Positions 1 to 6,113 of a stretch of DNA of 6,801 nucleotides are shown piece after piece; position 1 is the first letter of the stretch, and each line of letters begins with the position of its first letter. Source of the stretch: Candidatus Alkanophagales archaeon. GTDB taxonomy: Archaea; Halobacteriota; Syntropharchaeia; Alkanophagales; B39-G2. Below the pieces are notes generated by a model. The model was not told the origin of the DNA. It did no database searches and saw only the letters and a list, made by a program, of their open reading frames with translations. A program made the position numbers and the translations under genes. The stretch covers positions 1 to 6,801 of the forward strand of contig QMVQ01000085.1 in assembly GCA_003661185.1 (NCBI GenBank), given 5' to 3'.

Positions 1-56
1 AGAGCCTTGACAACTACCCTTTCCACTCTCAGCACCCGTGTTAAGGTAGTTAAACA

Positions 57-64
57 TATAAATA
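57..64. promoter_or_regulatory. Candidate archaeal TATA box in AT-rich spacer
   Basis: The octamer TATAAATA sits in an AT-rich patch (about 51-68) inside otherwise GC-rich DNA. Read on the minus strand the same patch gives TTTATATG, which would place a transcription start near position 30-35 and serve a gene lying off the left edge. Read on plus, the start would fall near 85-90 and give a transcript through the tnpB-like hairpin at 142-174. No gene start is visible at either distance, so the direction is open and the call rests only on the motif. Confidence 0.3.
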
Positions 65-72
65 ATTTCCGC

Positions 73-105
73 CAATTCCTCCCATGGTTAAAACCATGGG
101 CTTCC
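73..105 (-). repeat. tnpB-type 3' end / right-end hairpin of an IS200/IS605-like element (relic 1)
   Basis: On the minus strand this 33-nt unit starts with GGAAGC and then forms a perfect 9-bp palindromic stem with an AA loop (81-100). A TAA stop lies at nt 16-18 of the unit, inside the stem-loop. The frame reads GSPWF-stop, the kind of C-terminal tail I recall from tnpB genes whose stop lies in the right-end hairpin. A second, outer 7-bp stem pairs 69-75 (CCGCCAA) with 106-112 (TTGGCGG). Only about 29 codons are open upstream, so no tnpB body remains. It could alternatively act as a terminator. The family assignment is recalled pattern knowledge, not an alignment. Confidence 0.5.
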
Positions 106-141
106 TTGGCGGTGGGAGTGTGAAAAGCCTACTTGAACGCT

Positions 142-174
142 GGAAGCCCCTTCCGATAGGGAGGGGTAGTTCAC
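142..174 (+). repeat. tnpB-type 3' end / right-end hairpin of an IS200/IS605-like element (relic 2)
   Basis: This 33-nt unit has the same plan as the hairpins at 73-105 and 6668-6700: GGAAGC, a GC-rich stem, a stop codon at nt 16-18 (TAG) and the terminal octamer TAGTTCAC. The stem pairs 147-154 with 159-166 (8 bp, one G-T) around a GATA loop. The frame reads KAYLNAGSPFR-stop, and an upstream TGA limits it to 11 codons, so only the tail of a tnpB-like gene is present. In TnpB systems this right end is the scaffold of the omega/reRNA, and the DNA directly downstream (from 175) would be the guide. No tnpB body is visible, so it is a relic or a non-autonomous remnant. Confidence 0.5.
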
Positions 175-289
175 TCTTCATGTCAGCCCGCAAGCAGTGC
201 GTCGTCTCGTCATTTAAAGCTTGTCAAGCGGAGTCATGGGTTGTTTACGATGCCCTTACAGCTACGTCGCCATAGCTGGAGCCCGCAAA
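175..289. other. Non-coding spacer downstream of the DP2 gene
   Basis: I see no supportable gene between the tnpB-like hairpin and the DP2 stop. It holds a small inverted repeat (AGCTTGTCAAGC, 218-229), a TTTAAA hexamer (213-218) and a 9-nt direct repeat AGCCCGCAA at 185-193 and 280-288. Short open frames here (for instance from the ATG at 236, running past 289 into the end of the DP2 gene) match nothing I recognise. Confidence 0.4.
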
Positions 290-3200
290 CTATTTCTTTT
301 CCAGTCCGCCTGTTCCGAATTCTGAAAGCGAGCGTTGCGTGTTATCAAGGAGCGAGCGGATTTCATTTTCAATGAGAAGGAGGCGTTGCCTTGTGTATTC
401 TGAGACCGCGAACTCTTTAGCGATGTGGAGCGACATGTCCAGATATTTTGCGACGGACGCTGCGTGGACTGTGGGCACAAGCTTGTTCCCGCAGTTGCGG
501 CAGCGTCCGCCAAGTGGCGGTCTTCGGTATTTGGCGTTGCACCGCGTGCAGCGGAACGCCTGCGTGCCGAACGCCCGCAAATTTCCCTTAAGGTCGGGGA
601 TGAAATGATGTATGAGGATGCGTTCGGCGACGTCGCTTTCGTCCACCGCTCTTATCATTTTCGCAAGCCGCAGCTGCGCCTCCATCTTTTCACTCATGCT
701 CCCCAAGCTCCTGTAAAGGGATACCGTCGGCGCATTCTGAACATCGGAAACGTCATGTGTGAACGAAAAGCCGTAAGCGCCGCTCTCTCTGACGTCGCAT
801 TCGAGCTTTGCCGCCGCAATCTCAATGTCCACGTCCTTCGGACTTTTAAGCTGCAGCGTCGCCTCGTAAAACTCCAAAGGATACCTCTCGCAAATCGAGA
901 CGTTGTGCGCCTCCTTGTCTATTTCTTTGGGGTTGATCCAAGTCGTGAGGAGAAGCGGAGCATCCATTTTGCCGCCTCGCTTCTCAGGGAGGAAATGCGT
1001 GGAGAAATTCAGCAAGCCGTCGAGCAGGAGCATGACGGCGTCCTCGTCACCATCGCAATCCACGGTTATCAGCCCGCCGACACCGCCAACGAACGTCTTG
1101 TTCCCATCGATCACGAAGTCATAAACGTGCTTGCAGCCGCTTTCGACCCACTCGATTCCTTGAACACGCACGAGGATGGCGTCGCCAGCTCCCTCCATAC
1201 GGACGACCCCTCGTCGCTCGGGAATCGCTTTAAACCCTTTAATTTTTCCGATTTCTACCAAGCTGAGATTCAACAGCTGTTCTACGAGCTCCCGGCTGTA
1301 AATACGGGCTTTGAGCTCTCGGTAGGGTTCGCCGGTGGGCGTGCGGGTTTCGTAGCTTATTCCCGGAAACACGCCCAGGGTGAGCATGAGGTAAACGAGG
1401 TCGTTCACGAGGTCCTCGCTCACCGAGGTTACTGAAACCTCCTTGCCGACATGCCCGTCGCCGCAGACGAATCCTGATAGAATGCCGAGTGCGAACTTCC
1501 GGTTGTTAAACGCCGCCCACGGAATTCTTTTGTCCCGTGCGCCCTTGCCCACGCTAAGCACGCTTACGAAAAATTCGTAAATCGGCTTTCCGCCAGCAAC
1601 GAGCACGTAAGTGCCGTCTCTCCGCCGCCGCCTGGAGGGCTTGTAGCCGCAAACGCTGGTAAACACCTCAGATCCGAAATTCAAAAGCTCTTCGTCCTTG
1701 TTCACTATTGAAATTTGGTTTAGCGCACCATTGCAACTCGCAAACCCGTTGGCGAGGTAAATCCCGACGAGGAAGCCCAACTCCTCGCTAAGCTCAATTT
1801 TTGAGGGTATTGCGATGAACTTCTTGCGGTGCGAGATTCTGAACTCCGCCTCTTCGAGGCTCAGGTCGAGAGTTTCAAAAAGCCGCGGCAGAACACTCAG
1901 AGGAATGGAGTCCTTGAAGATGGCGGACGTTGAAATTCTGAGGAATTCGCATAGCTTTCTAATGCTGATGCCTTTTGCTTTTACCTTTTTCAGAATGAGG
2001 GACTTCAAGCCGTGCGCCCGGTACTCATCGCAATCCTTCGATTTCAGGAAGCCGTCTAACGTGCGAATTTCGTGAACGCGGTCTTCTGTCGGGATTTTAG
2101 CGGCGGCGAGGACGATGTCGCCGACGCAGAGGTCCATGGCTTCAGCTTCGACGAACCGCTTTCCGTCGAAGACGAGAAACTTGTGATCGGGCGTCACGGT
2201 GATGCGCCGCCCGTAATCGGTCTCCACCCGCACGAGCCTGTCCGGCGCCTCCAGCTTGACGAAGCCCTTAGGCTTTCTCCAGACGAGCCGCCCGCCACCG
2301 TTGCTGTCGTAGTGAAGGATCTCGATCTCGTCAGGCTTGTAGCTTTCAACGACCTTCTCAATTTCCAGAAGCTTGATGCCCTCTTTGTCCTTAATTAGCA
2401 CCTTTTCTTTTGGATACAGGCAGTTACGACGCTTAGCTGCATGGAAAAATGGGTGAGCGTAGCACACCTGCGCCTTCGTGAAGCCGACGATGCGGGCGAG
2501 CACGCCAGCAGACGTGTGCGGCGCCAACGCAATCACGAGCGCCCCTATCAAGTCCTCCTTCTTCTCCGCATTGTAGTAAGGTTCGAGCCCGTAGAACTTC
2601 ACGAGAAGCTCGTCCACGAACTTCGAGACTTTCAACAGGTATTCAGCCGCGTCCTCAGAAATGATGATGTCCTGCTGCTTCAGCTCTAAAATCTGGCAAT
2701 CGCTCTCCAGCGGTCTTCCCAGATAATCGTATGTGTAGCCTAGTTCCTTGGCGGTCTCGACGTCTAACCCTACTTCCCTCGGGAGGAAATGTGTGAGCGG
2801 CATGTTCGTGAGGTCGTATCTTATCGTGCCGTCCTTAAAGACGAAGACGCCGTGCTTCGCCCGCAATAAACCCTTTTCGAGAGGCTCCGCTGCCTTGTCC
2901 TCTGAAATCAAGCCTTTGACGCCCTTAACGGTCTTCATTTCGGTTCTCTCGTTATCGCCGATGTGCACACCCACGCGCTCAGAAGCTCGCCTTACGATAC
3001 TTTCGAGGTCAATGCGTTGCTTCTTGCTCACAAACTTCGTGGCAGCTCCGCAACGCTCGCAAACCCTCGAAAATGCAACGTCTCCGCACTTTAAACAGCG
3101 GTAAGCCCCTATTTCAACCACAATCGTCCCGTTCTCGCTTTTTTCGAGAGCTTCTCTTAGCGAACGGTTGACGCCGCCGTAGTCGCCAAGTGGGAAGAGA

Positions 3201-4993
3201 ACATGCGGCGCTGGCTTCATCTTTCGCTCTTTAGACTTTTCAGGACGCCCCATTCGCGCTCCGACCCTCGTCGGCGCCTTGTTCCTCACGTTTATGCAGG
3301 AGCCGAACCACGCTAAGTTCGCTTTCAGCCTGCCGTTTTCAGACTCTATATTTAAGCACTTCAGCAGTGGTAATGCGTCCTCTACAAAAATGATGCCATC
3401 TTTCACCCTGTGCGGGACGAGCAAGTCCTCTAATATCCTTTTTACCCGCCTCTCATGAGGGATGTGTAAGTTCTTGCCGTTGAAATTCCCGTTTTTGACT
3501 ATAAACTCGGCGAAGAATGCTTTGTCCTCAGGAGAAAGGTCGTCCCAGAGGAACGTGTATTTCGGGTGCAGAGGCACTCCATACCTCTCAGAGAGGAAAA
3601 CAGCCTCTTCGGGCGTCGGCATCCTCCTCTTGAAACGTAAAGCCTCCTTCTTCGAGACTCTTTCCAGTTCCGCAAGCCACCACTCGTGAGAGTAGGCAGC
3701 GGGCAATAGAACATGGTTGTTTTCGAGGAAATCGCCATAATCTATCAAAATCTCGCCTAAGTCCAAAATCTCAGTGATTTTGTCCTTGAGGTGGCAGGCT
3801 TCCTCGACACCGTCTATACGGACTACACTTTCACCTATTTTTACCGTCGGACCCTCTATGGAGTCCACGGGGGCGACGCAAGCGCCCTTCCCAGGAAGTT
3901 CGACTTTGAGTTGCGTGCCGACAGCAGTAAAGCCCAGAATCTCCATGGTTGCGGGGTTTAAGCCGATAGCTGCAAGTCCCGTGTTGCGAGCACGCCCGTA
4001 GCGGAGGCGGAAGCCACCCTTACGTGAGGGATGCGCTAAGACCGGTCTTCCTGCGATAATGTCTTTCAGGAAGCTTGCCTCGTCGCTCTCGCCTGTTTTG
4101 CCCTTTATCTTTTCAAGCCAGCCCCACCCCGCAATCCCGAGCGCCTCTACATACTTCTTCAGCTTCGGCGCCTTCAGCGCTATGCCCTCCGAGATGACGA
4201 GCACCATTCCTCCCCTTATCTTGTTCGTCTCGACCCTTTTGAGGTCTCTGTAGCCCTCTACTTCCTGCTCCTCGGTCGGCTCGCCGTCTATGCAGACAGG
4301 GCAATTCCTGACAATTAAGCGGACTTCATCGTCACTCGGCGTGTATTGCAGCGTTTTGTAGCGGCGATACATGGAAATTTCAAGGACATAGCGCTCCACT
4401 TCCTCCTCATTTGGTTTGTATTCCGAGAAACCGAGCGCCCTGCGGACGTAGTCGGCGACGAGCACAGAAAGTGCCTGAGCGGTGCCGCCGGCGCTCCTTA
4501 TCGGGCCTGAATAAAAAACTCGGACGTATTGTGTGCCATCGTCGTTTTTGCCTACGGCAGCTCTTGAAATGCCCTCGATGGGAGCGGCAACCACGCCCTC
4601 GGTGAGCACAGCAACCGCAACCCGCACGGCGTCCTCGACAGCCTCTATCTTGGAGCTATGCCTCTTAAACTTACCTTCAGCCACTTCCAATCCAATTTTG
4701 AGCGCTGCAACTTCTCTACCATGCTCTCGCTCAAGCTCTCTTATTCTATCCGCTATGCCGCTTATCCCGACGAGCGCCTCTACTCTTTCGGCTAAGTCTT
4801 TTGCTACTTTTATCTCAGGCGTGGTTTCGAGGTCGTAGCCGCGGCTGCGAGCCGCCTTTGCGATTCCAAGCTCACGCTTAAGCCTGCTGCTTAGCAACTC
4901 ATAATAGTTAAAACTACCCTTCTGCCTCTCGTTCCCAAAAGCATGCAAGGATTTCCAAGACGATTTTCGCAGCGATGATGCTCGTGAGTTCAT
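290..4993 (-). CDS. polC: DNA polymerase D large subunit DP2, with in-frame intein
   Basis: This is the catalytic large subunit of the heterodimeric archaeal replicative polymerase PolD, which works with the small exonuclease subunit DP1. The 1567-residue precursor carries a 455-residue intein (858-1312), so the spliced protein is about 1112 residues, similar to methanogen DP2. Family landmarks are the N-terminal stretch ending in AERVEALVGI, a conserved GPIRSAGGTAQALSVL segment, a CPVC pair at 231/234, a zinc ribbon C633/C636/C645/C648 and a C-terminal zinc ribbon C1482/C1485/C1498/C1501. The catalytic CDGDED begins at 1313; its D1314 and D1316 correspond to the essential aspartates known in Pyrococcus DP2. 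The tail QRSLSEFG (1553-1560) resembles a PCNA-binding box. The start is uncertain: family similarity begins near residues 29-31, where no start codon exists. The ATG at 4993 overlaps the upstream agmatinase gene by 80 nt; in-frame TTG codons at 4948 and 4897 are alternatives. Close spacing suggests one operon with the agmatinase gene. Confidence 0.95.
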   Translation of the reverse strand: MNSRASSLRKSSWKSLHAFGNERQKGSFNYYELLSSRLKRELGIAKAARSRGYDLETTPEIKVAKDLAERVEALVGISGIADRIRELEREHGREVAALKIGLEVAEGKFKRHSSKIEAVEDAVRVAVAVLTEGVVAAPIEGISRAAVGKNDDGTQYVRVFYSGPIRSAGGTAQALSVLVADYVRRALGFSEYKPNEEEVERYVLEISMYRRYKTLQYTPSDDEVRLIVRNCPVCIDGEPTEEQEVEGYRDLKRVETNKIRGGMVLVISEGIALKAPKLKKYVEALGIAGWGWLEKIKGKTGESDEASFLKDIIAGRPVLAHPSRKGGFRLRYGRARNTGLAAIGLNPATMEILGFTAVGTQLKVELPGKGACVAPVDSIEGPTVKIGESVVRIDGVEEACHLKDKITEILDLGEILIDYGDFLENNHVLLPAAYSHEWWLAELERVSKKEALRFKRRMPTPEEAVFLSERYGVPLHPKYTFLWDDLSPEDKAFFAEFIVKNGNFNGKNLHIPHERRVKRILEDLLVPHRVKDGIIFVEDALPLLKCLNIESENGRLKANLAWFGSCINVRNKAPTRVGARMGRPEKSKERKMKPAPHVLFPLGDYGGVNRSLREALEKSENGTIVVEIGAYRCLKCGDVAFSRVCERCGAATKFVSKKQRIDLESIVRRASERVGVHIGDNERTEMKTVKGVKGLISEDKAAEPLEKGLLRAKHGVFVFKDGTIRYDLTNMPLTHFLPREVGLDVETAKELGYTYDYLGRPLESDCQILELKQQDIIISEDAAEYLLKVSKFVDELLVKFYGLEPYYNAEKKEDLIGALVIALAPHTSAGVLARIVGFTKAQVCYAHPFFHAAKRRNCLYPKEKVLIKDKEGIKLLEIEKVVESYKPDEIEILHYDSNGGGRLVWRKPKGFVKLEAPDRLVRVETDYGRRITVTPDHKFLVFDGKRFVEAEAMDLCVGDIVLAAAKIPTEDRVHEIRTLDGFLKSKDCDEYRAHGLKSLILKKVKAKGISIRKLCEFLRISTSAIFKDSIPLSVLPRLFETLDLSLEEAEFRISHRKKFIAIPSKIELSEELGFLVGIYLANGFASCNGALNQISIVNKDEELLNFGSEVFTSVCGYKPSRRRRRDGTYVLVAGGKPIYEFFVSVLSVGKGARDKRIPWAAFNNRKFALGILSGFVCGDGHVGKEVSVTSVSEDLVNDLVYLMLTLGVFPGISYETRTPTGEPYRELKARIYSRELVEQLLNLSLVEIGKIKGFKAIPERRGVVRMEGAGDAILVRVQGIEWVESGCKHVYDFVIDGNKTFVGGVGGLITVDCDGDEDAVMLLLDGLLNFSTHFLPEKRGGKMDAPLLLTTWINPKEIDKEAHNVSICERYPLEFYEATLQLKSPKDVDIEIAAAKLECDVRESGAYGFSFTHDVSDVQNAPTVSLYRSLGSMSEKMEAQLRLAKMIRAVDESDVAERILIHHFIPDLKGNLRAFGTQAFRCTRCNAKYRRPPLGGRCRNCGNKLVPTVHAASVAKYLDMSLHIAKEFAVSEYTRQRLLLIENEIRSLLDNTQRSLSEFGTGGLEKK
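1058..2422 (-). mobile_element. PolD large-subunit intein with LAGLIDADG endonuclease domain
   Basis: This is a 455-residue protein-splicing element within DP2 (precursor residues 858-1312). It begins at Cys after HAAKRRN and is followed by Cys of CDGDED; joining the two restores the uninterrupted DP2 motif KRRNCDGDED. Splicing block A is CLYPKEKVLI. Block B contains TPDH (intein 77-80). Block F begins VYDFVIDGNKTF (433 on). A helix-turn-helix-like stretch lies at about 140-180. Endonuclease motifs are LVGIYLANG (218-226), KRIPWAAF (298-305) and LSGFVCGDG (315-323), with a block H-like helix near 343-354. Two features are unusual: the last residue is Asp (GAT) instead of Asn with Val, not His, before it; and the first LAGLIDADG motif has Asn225 at the catalytic acid position. 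The reading frame is intact throughout, which implies splicing is still selected for. Confidence 0.93.
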
Positions 4994-5780
4994 TTACATC
5001 CAGCCTCGGATTCACCTCTACAACATCACACGAAACTACATTCCCCGCTTTTATTATCTCCCTTATCAGATAAATCAGTTCGGAGACGCTAAGTCCTTCG
5101 GGTTCGGGGTCTTCGACGCCCGGCGCATAACACGGGTCGAGCACGTCCATGTCCACAGAGAGGTGCACGATGCCGCCGGAAGCGGCGAAGTCGGCAAGTT
5201 CCTCAGCAACACGACCGAGCCCTTCGCCTTTAGTGACATCAGCGCCGTAAATGTGCAACGAGCCGCTCTGGATGATGCCGAACTCCTCATGCGAACACGA
5301 ACGCACGCCAACCTCTGCGATGTTTTCGAAGCCTACGACCTCGGCGACACGTCGCATCACGCACGCATTTGAAAACCTGTTTTTCAGATACGAATCCCGA
5401 AGGTCGACGTGCGCATCGAACGAGATTACTTTCACTTTTCCCGTTTTCGCTGTTAAACTCTTCACGACGGGCAGCGTCACGGAGTGGTCGCCACCTAAGA
5501 ATATCAAACGTCCTTTAAAGTTGCCTGTGCGGGCGTTCAGGCGTTTATGCAATCTTTTGTAGCTGAGAGCACGCACGTCACCAAAGTCGTAGAAACGTGC
5601 CATCGAAACTTCAAGCTTCTGCCGCCACAGAAAAGATTCAAGCCTGTGTGACGCCGCACGTATGGCGGCAGCGCCCTCCTTAGCCCCCTTTATGAACGAA
5701 TTTTTGTCAAACGGAATCCCGAATATCCCATATTCAGCCTTGCTTGCGTCTTTACCTATGAGCGAGCCTATAAACTTCAT
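4914..5780 (-). CDS. speB: Agmatinase-like ureohydrolase (arginase/agmatinase superfamily)
   Basis: This 288-residue enzyme has the dinuclear manganese site of the ureohydrolase fold: GGDHS (96-100, His99), DAHVD (122-126) and SVDMDVLDP (208-216, Asp210 and Asp212), with EVNPRLD at 255-261. The expected reaction is agmatine to putrescine plus urea, in the cytoplasm, for polyamine synthesis. The ATG at 5780 is preferred over an in-frame GTG at 5819, because the GTG abuts a minus-strand TATA box that would place the transcript start near 5795. MKFIGSL is also a more natural N terminus. The stop lies just where DP2 similarity begins, so the two genes are probably cotranscribed. Oddities: the segment expected to read SHA-VMRR reads SNACVMRR (Asn138), and the usual PGTGTP-type loop reads PGVEDP (219-224). 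The family is certain; agmatine as substrate is an inference and could be wrong. Confidence 0.88.
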   Translation of the reverse strand: MKFIGSLIGKDASKAEYGIFGIPFDKNSFIKGAKEGAAAIRAASHRLESFLWRQKLEVSMARFYDFGDVRALSYKRLHKRLNARTGNFKGRLIFLGGDHSVTLPVVKSLTAKTGKVKVISFDAHVDLRDSYLKNRFSNACVMRRVAEVVGFENIAEVGVRSCSHEEFGIIQSGSLHIYGADVTKGEGLGRVAEELADFAASGGIVHLSVDMDVLDPCYAPGVEDPEPEGLSVSELIYLIREIIKAGNVVSCDVVEVNPRLDVNELTSIIAAKIVLEILACFWEREAEG

Positions 5781-5819
5781 GTTTAACAATTTTCGGGCGG
5801 CGAAGAAAAAACTGCACAC

Positions 5820-5827
5820 TATAAATG
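5820..5827. promoter_or_regulatory. Shared divergent TATA box between speB and ferredoxin genes
   Basis: The octamer TATAAATG on plus reads CATTTATA on minus, so one AT-rich core can serve both directions. On plus, a start about 25 nt downstream falls near 5850, leaving a leader of roughly 10 nt before the ferredoxin ATG at 5859. On minus, a start near 5795 leaves about 15 nt before the agmatinase ATG at 5780. Both distances fit archaeal TBP/TFB promoters. Either gene could instead use another weak AT-rich site nearby. Confidence 0.5.
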
Positions 5828-5858
5828 TAACGATTTTTATGAAAGATTGGGGGTTGGT

Positions 5859-6113
5859 ATGGGACTACAGCTTTCTTACCCCATAAAAGCCAAGGAGATA
5901 AGGATAGACGAGCAGAAATGCGAGGGCGAGGGCTTGTGCGTGAAAATCTGCTCCCGTGGATGTTTCGTGGTGGAAGGCAGCGTTGCTAAGGTTACGGATA
6001 AGGATTTGTGCTTGGTATGCCATGCGTGCGAGGTCGTCTGCCCGGAAGGCGCCATAGAGGTAGTTGAGGAAGTCTTAGGGACTGATGTAGAAGCCGCGGA
6101 GGCGTCGGCATGA
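5859..6113 (+). CDS. Small 2x[4Fe-4S]-type ferredoxin with Cys-to-Glu ligand change, partner of the reductase
   Basis: This is an 84-residue cytoplasmic electron carrier. The second cluster motif is complete: C51-x2-C54-x2-C57-x3-C61-P. The first reads C21-x2-E24-x2-C27-x3-C31, so the second ligand of cluster I is Glu (GAG), and an additional Cys35 follows. Cluster II has its full set (51, 54, 57, 31). Cluster I has C21, C27 and C61 plus Glu24, so it may be a [3Fe-4S] centre or a carboxylate-ligated [4Fe-4S] one. The ATG at 5859 is preferred over the in-frame TTG at 5847, because family similarity starts later and a G-rich GGGGGT stretch precedes the ATG at Shine-Dalgarno distance. The stop overlaps the next start as ATGA, indicating translational coupling with the reductase. 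In Methanosarcina acetivorans a ferredoxin is required for geranylgeranyl reductase activity, which supports an electron-donor role. Confidence 0.85.
   Translation: MGLQLSYPIKAKEIRIDEQKCEGEGLCVKICSRGCFVVEGSVAKVTDKDLCLVCHACEVVCPEGAIEVVEEVLGTDVEAAEASA

Noticed and set aside
84..275. Plus-strand open frame of 63 codons starting inside the left hairpin
   Set aside because: Its start lies within the 81-100 palindrome and it reads through the second tnpB-type hairpin; no ribosome site or family similarity was seen.
185..288. 9-nt direct repeat AGCCCGCAA (185-193 and 280-288) as a target duplication
   Set aside because: IS200/IS605-type elements make no target duplication, nothing transposon-like lies between the copies, and a 9-nt match in GC-rich DNA can arise by chance.
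425..1435. Plus-strand open frame of 336 codons
   Set aside because: It lies entirely antisense to conserved DP2 and intein sequence, shows no recognisable motif, and is a by-product of the GC-rich codon pattern of the real gene.
1058..2422. Possibility that the DP2 gene is split or frameshifted
   Set aside because: The insert is in frame, has splicing blocks A, B, F and G, and its removal restores the exact DP2 motif, so it is an intein and not a break.
5781..5819. Longer agmatinase N terminus from GTG at 5819
   Set aside because: The extra 13 residues lie between the minus-strand TATA box and the expected transcript start, and are not typical of the family.
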